A stretch of DNA of 64,000 bases, from assembly GCA_903866255.1 (NCBI GenBank), contig CAIPMW010000065.1, positions 1 through 64,000 on the forward strand, written 5' to 3'. Positions 16,542 to 25,681 of the stretch are shown here, piece by piece; position 1 is the first letter of the stretch, and every line of letters begins with the position of its first letter. Both the position numbers and the translations under genes were made by a program. The notes beneath the pieces were generated by a model, which was not told the DNA's origin, did no database searches, and worked only from the letters and a program-made list of their open reading frames with translations. Source of the stretch: an uncultured Chlorobiaceae bacterium (GTDB taxonomy: Bacteria; Bacteroidota; Chlorobiia; Chlorobiales; Chlorobiaceae).

Positions 16542-18692
16542 TTAAAAAAACCACCGGATTTCTGTTTTAAGCAGCTTGTCTTCATAGAAAGACTTTGTAG
16601 CCCAGGAATACTGTCCCTCAATTGATGAGGAAAAGCGGTTACTCCAGTCGTGGTATAACATTGCTCGAATCTGGTGCGAGATATTATTCTCGGGTTCAGC
16701 AATAATTTTGTATGAGGCTGAATAATATGTTTCATTGACACCCTGAAAAAGCTCATCATTAAAATAACTGCGGAATTCCATACCTAATGAATGAGTGTTA
16801 AACGATGAGGGGCTCCAGTAGCTATGAGGAGTCGAATTGGAGAAGCCATAGTTCTGAAACCGGTATGTAAGGTTCAGTCGCTTCTGACCAAAAAGGAGAT
16901 GAGACGTAACATCACCGCCAGTGGTATGACCACGGTTGCCATCTGAATAGTGAGCAAAATCGTAATCCAATCCGGCATTCCAGTTTCGATAACCGTCATA
17001 GTTTAAGCGATATTGTAATCGATTTCTCCTGAGTTGTTTACGAAATGTTTCGGCATTATCAATCACCTCTTCACGGCGAAACGCAAATCCAAGGTGAATG
17101 TTGTTCAGTGGTTCGCTTTGAGTTTCAACAAAGCCTGTATGAGATCCTGCTGAATTTCCAGAGTTGACGTGATAGCTGTACGCCCCCCGAACCAGTATAT
17201 CAGGGATGTTCCGGTATTCAAAACCAGTTGTCAAGTTATTTTGAGTGACGTTTCCCGCACGACTTTCAAAACGGAAGGATTTGTTGTCGTAGCGCAGAAA
17301 ACCGGAAAACTGATCGTCATAAGGCCAGGAGATTGATGAGTAGATTCCTGTATAGGTGACATTCATGCTTTTCCACTTGCTGTTGACATCGAAATATTCT
17401 GCACCGCTCTGGAGCGTCGGCATGGCAGAGAGAATGCCGGTTTTCTTTTGCGCAAGTGCTGCCTGCTGATGTTCCGGCATGTTGGTTAACATCAGATTAA
17501 ACGTATCCCTTGCCTCTTTCCAGTGTGCGCTCTGCATAAAGAGCTGGCCAAGGTCAAAAAGCGCTTCAGGCTCATTTGGTTCAATCGCAAGCCACTCCCT
17601 GTATGCCTTTACCGCAGGTCGATAAGCGCTGCGGTAATAGTTTTTCTTGGCGGTTGCTTCAGCCTTGAGCGCCTTGCTCTCAGGATAAGCGACAAGTCCT
17701 TCATCGTACGCAGCAGTTGCGTTTCCATATTTTGCCATCCATCCAAGTACGCGGCCCTTTTCGCGATATGCCTTCAGTCGAAAATAATCGATCCGATGGG
17801 CATTGTCCAGGGTAATAAGTTTGTCATAATTGACAAGAGAGGTTGCATAATCTTGTTGCCAGCTCGCAATTTCAGCTTTAATCAGCAATGCTGTTTGGTT
17901 GATCTTATTTTTAGGTGAGTGCTTGATCAACTCATCACATGCCTGTAACGCTGCCGCAAAGTCCTGCCGTCCCAAAGCAAAATATGCCTTGGTTTCCAGA
18001 ACATAACTGTCTGCAGGATAGTACTTTTCGACCGAGTCCAGTAACTTTTTTGCTTCCGCCAACTCTTTGACTGAGGAAAGCTTATTGGCAAAAGCGATTG
18101 CGTTATCTTTCTGTCTGTTTTTTTCAAAAAGTTTCTGGTAATATACACCTGCGTCCACATACTGTTTGTTGCTGAAGAGCACATCAGCATATTCACGCTG
18201 AATAGAATCACTTATCTCACTGGGAGTGACAACAGTATCAACAAGTTTCAGCGCTGTATCCCAACGTCCAGTCCACGAATAGGCCCTGGCCGCATTAAGG
18301 AGCAGTTGCGTGTTTTCAGGTTCAATTTTTATCCACTGTTCATACAATGGAAGAGCCTTTTCGGCTTTTTGCGCGGACAAAAAAAGATCAATGACTTTTT
18401 TCAAAACGAACGTATCCGTCGGGTATAACTCAACGAGTCTGGCAGCGACCTCCTCACCGTCTTGATAGGCTTTGTTGGCAAAGCAGGCGGAAGCAAGTTT
18501 CAGTGTTGATGTCTTGTCAAGAGCGCCCGCCTTGAACAGATCCATAGAGACTGGTGCAATGGATTGAATTTCCTGAATCCGTTTTTTTTGATTTTTTGAT
18601 TTACTTTGCCCGGCAGCATGGCTTACGGCAGGTTCACTCACAATGGCAATTCCTGCCATGGCTACTAAAAAAAATGCATTACCTGATTTCAT
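16542..18692 (-). CDS. TPR/beta-barrel outer-membrane protein of the exopolysaccharide operon
   Basis: This 716-residue protein has a signal peptide (ending about SHAAG), TPR repeats from about residue 60 to 420 (for example PLYEQWIKIEPENTQLLLNA and WLAIEPNEPEALFDLGQLF), then a barrel-like C-terminal region from about 430 that alternates aromatic residues and ends in RWFF. The layout is that of BcsC, PgaA and YaiO-like export porins, in which periplasmic TPRs feed a beta-barrel. It is first in the minus-strand operon and probably exports the polymer made by the neighbouring synthase. The barrel is shorter than that of BcsC. Confidence 0.82.
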   Translation of the reverse strand: MKSGNAFFLVAMAGIAIVSEPAVSHAAGQSKSKNQKKRIQEIQSIAPVSMDLFKAGALDKTSTLKLASACFANKAYQDGEEVAARLVELYPTDTFVLKKVIDLFLSAQKAEKALPLYEQWIKIEPENTQLLLNAARAYSWTGRWDTALKLVDTVVTPSEISDSIQREYADVLFSNKQYVDAGVYYQKLFEKNRQKDNAIAFANKLSSVKELAEAKKLLDSVEKYYPADSYVLETKAYFALGRQDFAAALQACDELIKHSPKNKINQTALLIKAEIASWQQDYATSLVNYDKLITLDNAHRIDYFRLKAYREKGRVLGWMAKYGNATAAYDEGLVAYPESKALKAEATAKKNYYRSAYRPAVKAYREWLAIEPNEPEALFDLGQLFMQSAHWKEARDTFNLMLTNMPEHQQAALAQKKTGILSAMPTLQSGAEYFDVNSKWKSMNVTYTGIYSSISWPYDDQFSGFLRYDNKSFRFESRAGNVTQNNLTTGFEYRNIPDILVRGAYSYHVNSGNSAGSHTGFVETQSEPLNNIHLGFAFRREEVIDNAETFRKQLRRNRLQYRLNYDGYRNWNAGLDYDFAHYSDGNRGHTTGGDVTSHLLFGQKRLNLTYRFQNYGFSNSTPHSYWSPSSFNTHSLGMEFRSYFNDELFQGVNETYYSASYKIIAEPENNISHQIRAMLYHDWSNRFSSSIEGQYSWATKSFYEDKLLKTEIRWFF

Positions 18693-19133
18693 TATAAATC
18701 TTCGCAGAATTTAGCGGTACTATTATAGAATTATAAAATTCGCAGCTTTGCGCTTCTCCGTTGGTCACTTCACTACAAAACCTGCCAACCCACCTCGCGT
18801 TCAAAACAAGAACCATCAGGAGGTCTGGACATCCATGCACTCGCTACCACTGTTCAAGTCAACCAGGGTTGCGAGTGCTTTATGTGAGTTCCTGCAACAG
18901 TGCTTCTGGCCAGGACGCTCCTCGCCGATTATACTAAAGCTTTATGAAATAAACAAAATTCCCTTCTGGAGAAATATCTGCAAGTATATCATTATTGTCA
19001 GCTTTTGCGCTAAAATATGCGTGCTGTCTGCGTGGCCACAATGTGGAAATTAGAGCTTGGAATAATAAATATTTTTGTACTTTTAACTGTCGAAACGTGA
19101 TGCCTGATACCAATAATAAATGATGAGGAATAG
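18693..19133. other. 441-base gap, no supported gene
   Basis: A 101-codon plus-strand frame (18748-19053) and several broken minus-strand frames occur, none with a ribosome-binding site or a recognised product. The part at 18745-18930 differs in composition from its surroundings and may be a fragment of a mobile or repeated element; I cannot identify it. The divergent promoters of the porin operon (minus) and of the lipoprotein pair (plus) must also lie here. Confidence 0.4.
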
Positions 19134-19532
19134 ATGAAAACATTACTTTTTGCTGCCGTTATTGCGTTGTCGCTTGGTGGTTGCATGAGCGCAGCCGACC
19201 ATGCAGCACAATTACCCCAGCCATCCGGTCGGGAGCTGACGGCTGGCGCTGTTCAGCGGGACATCCGCAAGGGGATGAGCCAGGCAGCAGTTGCCGACGC
19301 GCTCGGCTCGCCCAATATTGCGGCCAGAGATCTTGATGGAAAAGAGAGCTGGATCTATGACAGGATCGCCACTGAGGCCTCCTATTCCGCAGGAAACAAC
19401 GGAATCCTCTCCGTGCTTCTTGGTTCCCGAAATGCTGGTGCGATCTCTTCATCACAAAAGAGTCTGACGGTGATTATCAAGTTTACCAATGGAATTGTCA
19501 GCGACTACTCATACCACAGCAGCAAATTTTAA
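19134..19532 (+). CDS. lipoprotein with BamE/SmpA-like fold
   Basis: This 132-residue lipoprotein has a type II signal peptide with lipobox LGGC (C17). The region IRKGMSQAAVADALGSPNIAA, followed by KESWIYDR, matches the helix-turn-strand pattern of SmpA/OmlA (BamE-like) domains, which bind other envelope proteins. The middle is rich in Ser/Gly/Asn. The next gene starts nine bases after its stop and is also a lipoprotein, so they form a pair. The precise function is unknown. Confidence 0.75.
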   Translation: MKTLLFAAVIALSLGGCMSAADHAAQLPQPSGRELTAGAVQRDIRKGMSQAAVADALGSPNIAARDLDGKESWIYDRIATEASYSAGNNGILSVLLGSRNAGAISSSQKSLTVIIKFTNGIVSDYSYHSSKF

Positions 19533-19541
19533 GGAGAACGC

Positions 19542-20048
19542 ATGAAGCACCAAGTACTTGCCTCCGTTATCGGTGCATCTCTTTTTTTGGGTGCATGCGA
19601 TGCTACATTACAGCCGGTGGCCCAGAAAACCCAGTTGCAGGTGCGTGAATCCCAGTCGCGACTTTACGATGTCAGCGACTTGAAACTGGTGATGAAAGCG
19701 CTCATGAATACCTTGCAGGATGACAATTTTATTGTTCAGCAGGCTAATGTTGATTTGGGTCTTTTGACCGCTCAGAAAGAGGTTGATATTGAAAATCCTG
19801 CTGAATCTTTTTTTGCCAGAACATTTTCCAATCGTCCAGAGTATAAAAAAAACAGTATTACCGAAGCCTCGGCCAATATCAGTGAATTTGGAAAGCAGGT
19901 CAGAGTACGCATCAACTTCAGATACAAGGAGCTCAACAACAAAGGGGGAGTGATGCGTTTGACCCAGATTGAAGACGACCGATACTACCAGGACTTTTTT
20001 GCAAAAGTTGACAAATCGCTCTATCTCGGAAAGCAGAAAATCCAGTAA
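19542..20048 (+). CDS. lipoprotein of unknown function
   Basis: This 168-residue protein has a type II signal peptide with lipobox LGAC (C19), then a soluble alpha/beta domain ([20 protein letters not shown], then strands ending [13 protein letters not shown]). It is preceded by AAGGAGA six bases before the ATG. I do not recognise a named family. It is the second gene of a lipoprotein pair and the dCMP deaminase gene starts 24 bases after it. It probably resides at the outer or inner membrane facing the periplasm. Confidence 0.7.
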   Translation: MKHQVLASVIGASLFLGACDATLQPVAQKTQLQVRESQSRLYDVSDLKLVMKALMNTLQDDNFIVQQANVDLGLLTAQKEVDIENPAESFFARTFSNRPEYKKNSITEASANISEFGKQVRVRINFRYKELNNKGGVMRLTQIEDDRYYQDFFAKVDKSLYLGKQKIQ

Positions 20049-20071
20049 ACATTATCAACCAAGGGGTGAGC

Positions 20072-20605
20072 ATGTCGGAAGAGAAGGGAAGCCTGTGCTG
20101 CTGCTCAGGGGTCGGGAGCGTTTCGTCACAGGAGGAACGCCTCAGTTGGCAAGAGTATTTCATGAGTGTCGCCCATCTGATATCTCGCAGGGCCACCTGT
20201 ACACGCGGTCACATTGGCGCGGTCATTGTGCGGGATAACAACATTCTTTCGACAGGCTACAACGGTGCCCCTTCGGGTCTGCCTCATTGCAATGATAGCG
20301 GCAGCGCCTGCCGCATTTTCAGGAGCATCCACCCCGACGGCACCATCGAAGAGAACTGCGTCAACACCATTCATGCCGAAATCAATGCCATTGCCCAGGC
20401 AGCAAAACATGGTGTTTCCATCAGGGATTCCGATATTTACATTACAGCGAGCCCCTGCATTCACTGTCTAAAAGTGCTCATCAACGTGGGGATCAAGATC
20501 ATCTACTACGCTAACCCTTATAAAATCGAGCATATAGCAGAGCTTGTCAAGCTCTCGGGGATCCAGTTTGTACGGGTAACCGTCGACTCTACCGGCAGGA
20601 GGTAA
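20072..20605 (+). CDS. deoxycytidylate (dCMP) deaminase
   Basis: This 177-residue zinc deaminase of the ComEB/dCMP deaminase family converts dCMP to dUMP for thymidylate synthesis. Motifs are HAEINAI (Zn His and catalytic Glu) and SPCIHCLK (two Zn Cys), with GHIGAVIV and GYNGAPSG ahead of them. I use the ATG at 20072, which AAGGGG (20061-20066) precedes by five bases, rather than the GTG at 20066. The extra N-terminal stretch ([12 protein letters not shown]) with three adjacent cysteines is unusual; the conserved domain begins at about residue 24. ribD follows three bases after the stop. Confidence 0.9.
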   Translation: MSEEKGSLCCCSGVGSVSSQEERLSWQEYFMSVAHLISRRATCTRGHIGAVIVRDNNILSTGYNGAPSGLPHCNDSGSACRIFRSIHPDGTIEENCVNTIHAEINAIAQAAKHGVSIRDSDIYITASPCIHCLKVLINVGIKIIYYANPYKIEHIAELVKLSGIQFVRVTVDSTGRR

Positions 20606-20607
20606 CC

Positions 20608-21738
20608 ATGTCCCAGACCGACGACGCCCGCTGCATGAGGCGCTGCTTGGATCTTGCTTTGCTGGGAGCGGGTCGTGTGAGTCCCAATCCCATGGTTGGA
20701 GCTCTCCTTGTTGCTGATGGAGAGATTATCGGAGAGGGTTTCCATCACCATTTTGGTGCTCCTCATGCAGAGGTGGAGGCCATCGAATCCGTTACTGACC
20801 AGAGAAAGCTGCGCGATGCCACGCTTTACGTCTCGCTTGAGCCCTGCGGCCATTTTGGCAAAACCCCACCATGCAGCCAGCTTATCATTGAAAAAGCCAT
20901 TCCACGCGTCGTCATCGGCTGCGGCGATCCCAATCCCGATGTTTCGGGGAAAGGAGTTGCTCAACTTCGTGCTGCCGGAGTGACGGTTACCGAAGGGGTG
21001 CTTGAAGCTGAGTGTCTGAAAGCCAATGAAGCATTCATTAAAAGCCACACCGACGGGTTCCCTTTTGTCACTATCAAACTTGCCCAGACCCTCGACGGTA
21101 AAATTGCAACCAGTCTTGGCGCATCCCACTGGATCACCGGAGATAAGGCAAGGCATGAAGTGCACCGTTTGCGCAGTATTCAGGATGCTGTTTTGATTGG
21201 TGAAGCCACGGTTACGGCTGACGATGCCCATCTCACCGTCCGGCACTGTGCTGGACGAAATCCTCTGCGCGTTGTGCTCGATCGTCACCTCCGTCTTTCA
21301 CCCGAAGCTAAAATATTTGATGGCGCCGCACCTACCCTTCTCTTTGCATCATCTTCATGGGAGCGATTGCCGAAGGCAGAGCTGTTTCGGCAGCGGGGAG
21401 TGACCGTTCTCTTTGTTGAAGAGCATGCTGAGGAGCTGGACCTGCGACAGGTGCTTCAGGAGCTGCATCAACGCCATATTCTCTCCGTGATGGTTGAGGG
21501 AGGTAGTCGGCTTTCGGCCTCATTTATTCGTGCGGGACTTGCTGATAAAATTATTATGTTTATAGCTCCCAAACTCTTTGGAGGTGACGCATTGAGTGCT
21601 TTTGCACCTCTTGGCATTGATATGCCGGACCAGGCGATTCATCTGCGCTTCGAACTACCCCGATTTTATGGGATTGATATGCAGGTGGTTGCCTATATTC
21701 AAGCACAAACGGCATCCCCGTGTCAGGCTGAGCGATAA
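20608..21738 (+). CDS. ribD: riboflavin biosynthesis deaminase/reductase RibD
   Basis: This 376-residue bifunctional enzyme of riboflavin synthesis deaminates the pyrimidine product of GTP cyclohydrolase II and reduces its ribosyl side chain. The N-terminal deaminase has HAEVEAI and PCGHFGKTPPC for zinc. The C-terminal reductase starts at about residue 145 (FVTIKLAQTLDGKIA) and includes GGSRLSASFIRAGLADK. It follows the dCMP deaminase gene by three bases and is separated from ribE by the broken doxX gene, so the riboflavin genes are partly clustered. No FMN riboswitch was recognised upstream. Confidence 0.96.
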   Translation: MSQTDDARCMRRCLDLALLGAGRVSPNPMVGALLVADGEIIGEGFHHHFGAPHAEVEAIESVTDQRKLRDATLYVSLEPCGHFGKTPPCSQLIIEKAIPRVVIGCGDPNPDVSGKGVAQLRAAGVTVTEGVLEAECLKANEAFIKSHTDGFPFVTIKLAQTLDGKIATSLGASHWITGDKARHEVHRLRSIQDAVLIGEATVTADDAHLTVRHCAGRNPLRVVLDRHLRLSPEAKIFDGAAPTLLFASSSWERLPKAELFRQRGVTVLFVEEHAEELDLRQVLQELHQRHILSVMVEGGSRLSASFIRAGLADKIIMFIAPKLFGGDALSAFAPLGIDMPDQAIHLRFELPRFYGIDMQVVAYIQAQTASPCQAER

Positions 21739-21757
21739 CCAAAATCCTGATTGAGCA

Positions 21758-22208
21758 ATGGCAAAACGATTTACACGAAAAAGATATCCCCTGATTGAGG
21801 GCTTTGTCAACAACGGTGATCTTGGCAGGTTGCTTCTGCGCGTTCCGCTTGCCCTTCTCATGCTTTTTCACGGGATTCACAAGCTTCTGTATGGATATGG
21901 TTTTGTAAGAGGCCATGCTTCTCAAAGCAAGGCTCCCCGGCTATCTGTCACACGGCATCCTTATCGGCGAAATTCTTGCACCACTGCTCATACTGCTTGG
22001 CATATACACCCGTCCCGCTGCGTTCTTGCAGGTTGTTGTCATGGTTATGGCCATTTACCTTGTTCACTCCAGAGAGATGTTCTCAATCGGCGAGCAGGGT
22101 GGCTATGCACTTGAACTGCAGATGCTCTACCTCGCCGGTTCACTTGCGGTTTTCTTTCTTGGAGCGGGGCGCTTCAGTCTCTCGAAAGATGGCAGGAAGA
22201 GGTATTAA
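21758..22208 (+). pseudogene. DoxX-family membrane protein, frameshifted
   Basis: Two overlapping frames together make one DoxX-type protein of about 150 residues. The first (from 21758) gives MAKRFTRKRYPLIEGF and the first membrane helix ending LFHGIHKLLYGYGFV. The second (from about 21909) continues MLLKARLPGYLSHGILIGEI and three more helices to 22208. Removing one A at 21907-21908 joins GTA directly to GAG GCC ATG and restores a continuous reading, FVEAMLLKARL. A plus-one frameshift, by mutation or sequencing error, is therefore likely. It lies between ribD and ribE. Confidence 0.8.
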
Positions 22209-22229
22209 GCGAAAGAGAAAAATGGAACA

Positions 22230-22889
22230 ATGTTTACCGGAATAATCAAGCACGTCGGCAGGGTGAGGGGAGTAACCCGACGGGAGGGCGGTGCTCTCCG
22301 TCTTATGGTGCTCTACACCAATTCTGAAGAGTTCATCAATCTCTCGCCTGATGAGAGCATCAGTATCAATGGCGTATGCCAGACCATTGTCACCTGTGGA
22401 GAGGGGTGGTTCGAAGTTGATACGGTCGAAGAGACTCTTGGCAAAACAACACTTGGCGCTCTTCAAAACGGTTCACTGGTCAACCTCGAACGCGCACTCC
22501 GTCCCATTGATCGACTTGGCGGCCATTTCGTTCTTGGCCATGTTGATTGTGCCGCACCCATCCATGATATCCGGCAGCTCGCCTCCAGTCTAGAGCTTTG
22601 GATAACCTTTCCGCAGGAGTTCAGCCATCTTTTGGTCTCCGCCGGCTCCATCACCATCGACGGCATAAGCCTCACGGTCGCCAGGTTGAAGGCTGATCGC
22701 TTTGCCGTGGCGATTATCCCCTTTACCTTTGCTCATACGACGATCAATGATCTCAAAACAGGAGACCGGGTGAACCTTGAGTTTGACATCCTCGGCAAAT
22801 ATGTGGCCCGTCAACTTGCAGGAGCCTCCATGTCGGTAGGAGAGGTTTCAAAGGTTACTGAAGAGTGGCTGATGCAGCAAGGATTTTAA
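22230..22889 (+). CDS. ribE: riboflavin synthase alpha subunit RibE
   Basis: This 219-residue enzyme joins two molecules of dimethylribityllumazine to make riboflavin. It has the two-fold repeat of lumazine-binding domains: [12 protein letters not shown] with [10 protein letters not shown] in the first half, [10 protein letters not shown] then [11 protein letters not shown] in the second. The start is the ATG of MFTGII, which opens every family member. The stop overlaps the rarA start by one base (TAATG). In many species this gene is called ribE or ribC; the function is not in doubt. Confidence 0.97.
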   Translation: MFTGIIKHVGRVRGVTRREGGALRLMVLYTNSEEFINLSPDESISINGVCQTIVTCGEGWFEVDTVEETLGKTTLGALQNGSLVNLERALRPIDRLGGHFVLGHVDCAAPIHDIRQLASSLELWITFPQEFSHLLVSAGSITIDGISLTVARLKADRFAVAIIPFTFAHTTINDLKTGDRVNLEFDILGKYVARQLAGASMSVGEVSKVTEEWLMQQGF

Positions 22890-24232
22890 TGGCACACGGA
22901 GAGAACATTCAGCCCGACCTTTTCGGCTTTTCATCAACTCCTGAAACAAGAGACTCTTTTCAGCCACTTGCCGAACGTGTGCGTCCCCGTACCCTCGACG
23001 ATATTGCCGGGCAGAAGCATCTTGTTGGTCCAGACGGGCCGATTCGAAACTTCATTGCCAGTGGTCAGATGCCCTCCATGATCTTCTGGGGTCCTCCCGG
23101 TTCAGGAAAAACCTCACTTGCCCTGCTTTGTGCCGAATCACTGAACTGCCATTTTAATCAGCTCTCCGCCATTGATTCAGGGGTGAAGGATGTTCGTAAA
23201 GCGCTCGACAACGCAGAAAAAGCACAACGCCTGGGCCAGCGAAGCATCCTTTTTATCGATGAAATTCATCGCTTCAACAAAGCACAGCAGGATACCCTGT
23301 TGCATGCCATCGAGCAGGGGCTCATTATCCTTATTGGAGCAACCACCGAAAACCCCTCTTTTGAGGTCAATGGAGCACTGTTGAGCCGGATGCAGCTCTA
23401 CATTCTCAAGCCACTTGCTCCAGAGGAGATTCAGACGGTGATTCAGCGGGCGCTCAAAGAGGATCTCCGTTTCAGAAGTGAGCCTGTTGAGATCAATGAT
23501 TTTGATTTTCTGTTTCAGTTTTCAGGAGGCGATGGCCGCAAGGCGCTGAATGCCATCGAGGCAGCCATCTCCCTTCTTCCTGCTGGACCCTCTCCGAGGG
23601 TGCTCAAAAGGGAGCACTTCGAAGCCGCCCTTCAACATAAAGCACCCATTTACGACAAAGGTGGCGAAAACCATTACGACACCATCTCCGCCTTTATAAA
23701 ATCTATGCGGGGCTCCGACCCCGATGCATCTCTTTTCTGGCTTGCCCGAATGATTGAGGGTGGTGAAGATCCAAAATTTATTGCCCGGAGAATGGTTATT
23801 TTTGCAAGCGAAGATATTGGCAACGCCGATCCTTATGCCATTACCCTCGCAATTTCGGTCTGTCAGGCTGTTGCCATGATCGGCATGCCCGAAGCACGTA
23901 TCAACCTGGCACAGGGAGTCACCTATCTGGCCTCAGCCCCCAAATCAAACGCAAGTTATCAGGCCATCAACGAGGCGATGGGCGATGCAAAATTCATGCA
24001 GGATAACAGTGTTCCACTCCATCTGCGTAACTCCCCAACCATGGTTATGAAAAACGAGGGGTATGGAGCAGGATACTGTTATCCCCACAGTTACCCTGAA
24101 CATTTTGTTGTACAGCGCTACTTCCCCGAAGGAGTTGATCCCAGAGCCTACTATCGTCCCGGAGAGGAGGGACGTGAAAAGTATATCAGAGATCGTCTCG
24201 TCCACCTTTGGGGAGAACGATATAGCCCTTGA
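22889..24232 (+). CDS. rarA: replication-associated recombination protein A (RarA/MgsA)
   Basis: This 447-residue AAA+ ATPase acts at stalled replication forks and is related to clamp-loader subunits. The Walker A motif is GPPGSGKT and Walker B is [12 protein letters not shown], followed by [12 protein letters not shown], which is diagnostic of RarA. The C-terminal tetramerisation region includes [13 protein letters not shown]-like and HYSYPEHF-like segments (here [13 protein letters not shown] and [11 protein letters not shown]). I use the ATG at 22889, which overlaps the ribE stop, instead of an in-frame start eight codons earlier inside ribE. Confidence 0.96.
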   Translation: MAHGENIQPDLFGFSSTPETRDSFQPLAERVRPRTLDDIAGQKHLVGPDGPIRNFIASGQMPSMIFWGPPGSGKTSLALLCAESLNCHFNQLSAIDSGVKDVRKALDNAEKAQRLGQRSILFIDEIHRFNKAQQDTLLHAIEQGLIILIGATTENPSFEVNGALLSRMQLYILKPLAPEEIQTVIQRALKEDLRFRSEPVEINDFDFLFQFSGGDGRKALNAIEAAISLLPAGPSPRVLKREHFEAALQHKAPIYDKGGENHYDTISAFIKSMRGSDPDASLFWLARMIEGGEDPKFIARRMVIFASEDIGNADPYAITLAISVCQAVAMIGMPEARINLAQGVTYLASAPKSNASYQAINEAMGDAKFMQDNSVPLHLRNSPTMVMKNEGYGAGYCYPHSYPEHFVVQRYFPEGVDPRAYYRPGEEGREKYIRDRLVHLWGERYSP

Positions 24233-24328
24233 TTGTTATGAAACCAGGGCACTGTGTATATTATCACCCGTATTAACCCATGCAACAGAGGTGGGAAGAA
24301 GATTTTTTTCATCAACAAAGGTACATTC

Positions 24329-25681
24329 ATGAACAGAATTAAACCGAGAGTTTTCTTTCTTTTTTTTCTTCTTCTGCTTATTACGCAATTACCTCTTTGT
24401 GGTGTCGCTTTGTCCGGTGCTCCGCTCACTCTTCACGATGCTGTGTGTATCGGGCTTGAAAAGAGCCGGACGCTTGAAATTGCAAGACTTGATCGTGCCA
24501 TGGCTGACCAGAAAATCAGGGAGAGCTGGTCAGACGTTCTGCCGCATATTTCTGTCAGCAGCAGCTTCACGAGAACACTGAAACCTTCAGTGCTGCTTAT
24601 GCCCCCAAACCCGATTTTTCCCACAGGTGTGCTTCAGACGAGCTTCGACAACGCTGCACGTGCTTCAATTGACCTTCGTCAGACACTTTTCGACCAATCG
24701 GCATTTGCTGGCATAAGGGCGGCTGGCATTGTCCGTAAAATGAGTGAAGAGGCCTACCGGGCAGCCGAGGCCAATGTCGTTACCGACATAAAATTAGCAT
24801 ACTTCGATGTTCTGATTTCAAAAGAGCAGTTGCAGCTTCTTGAACAGAGTATTGCGCGCTGGGAGCAATCCCGAAAGGATACACGGGCCATGTTCAGGCA
24901 GGGAGTTGTTGCCGATATTGATACTCTCAAGGCGTACCTCTCCGTTGAAAACCTCCGCCCGGAGCTGATGCAGGCCGAAAATCGGGTTGCATCTTCCATG
25001 ACCAGGCTCAAAAACGTCATGGGCATCCCCGTTGACAGCAGTGTTTCACTTGGCGGTAAGCTGGTGGTTTCTGAAGCATCATACCCAAGCGATATTGCTG
25101 CCGCATACCGTGAAGCGGTTGAGGCGAGGCCTGAGCTGCGTCAGCTCAACTATCAGGTGCAGGCTGAGGGAGAAAAGGTGAATGCGGTTCGCGCTGAACA
25201 TTTTCCACTTCTCAGCGCCTTCGGTAAACTTGAATCACAAACAGCATTCAAGGATGGTACTCCACTCTCTGATGCAAACTGGCCCACCTCCTCCTCTGTT
25301 GGCCTGCAGCTCACCATGCCGCTTTTTACCGGTTTTAGAATCAGCTCAAGGGTTGAACAGGCCAGGATCGGGCAACTGCAAACCCGCACCAGATATGAAG
25401 AGCTTAAGGCCAACATCAGGGCGGAAATTGAGTTAAGAGTCTTAAACGTCAAAGAGTCGCAAAAGCGTATAGAGGTACAGTCAAAAACCATCAGCGTCGC
25501 CGAGCGAAACTATAACATTTCACAGATTCGCTTCAAAGAGGGGATTGGTTCACGCCTTGAACTCACCGATGCCGAATTGCAGCTCAATAAAGCGAAAACC
25601 AATTTCCTCCAGGCGGTGTACGACAATCTTGTGGCATCCACTCAACTGGAAAAAGCCCTGGGTCGAAGGGAAGCACAATAG
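24329..25681 (+). CDS. TolC-family outer-membrane efflux protein
   Basis: This 450-residue protein has a signal peptide (MNRIKPRVFFLFFLLLLITQ, cleavage about residue 30) and the two-fold repeat of long helices and strands of the TolC/OEP family (for example LTLHDAVCIGLEKSRTLEIA and LTDAELQLNKAKTNFLQA). It should form the outer-membrane exit duct for a tripartite pump or type I system, but no inner-membrane partner is next to it, so the cargo is unknown. I chose the ATG at 24329 since the 25 upstream codons contain no signal peptide. Its end overlaps the convergent methyltransferase gene by 40 bases. Confidence 0.9.
   Translation: MNRIKPRVFFLFFLLLLITQLPLCGVALSGAPLTLHDAVCIGLEKSRTLEIARLDRAMADQKIRESWSDVLPHISVSSSFTRTLKPSVLLMPPNPIFPTGVLQTSFDNAARASIDLRQTLFDQSAFAGIRAAGIVRKMSEEAYRAAEANVVTDIKLAYFDVLISKEQLQLLEQSIARWEQSRKDTRAMFRQGVVADIDTLKAYLSVENLRPELMQAENRVASSMTRLKNVMGIPVDSSVSLGGKLVVSEASYPSDIAAAYREAVEARPELRQLNYQVQAEGEKVNAVRAEHFPLLSAFGKLESQTAFKDGTPLSDANWPTSSSVGLQLTMPLFTGFRISSRVEQARIGQLQTRTRYEELKANIRAEIELRVLNVKESQKRIEVQSKTISVAERNYNISQIRFKEGIGSRLELTDAELQLNKAKTNFLQAVYDNLVASTQLEKALGRREAQ

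Noticed and set aside
18748-19053. 101-codon plus-strand frame
   Set aside because: No ribosome-binding site or similarity that I can name; composition does not look coding.
20041-22889. FMN riboswitch upstream of the riboflavin genes
   Set aside because: The gaps are too short and no conserved RFN-type sequence was recognised.
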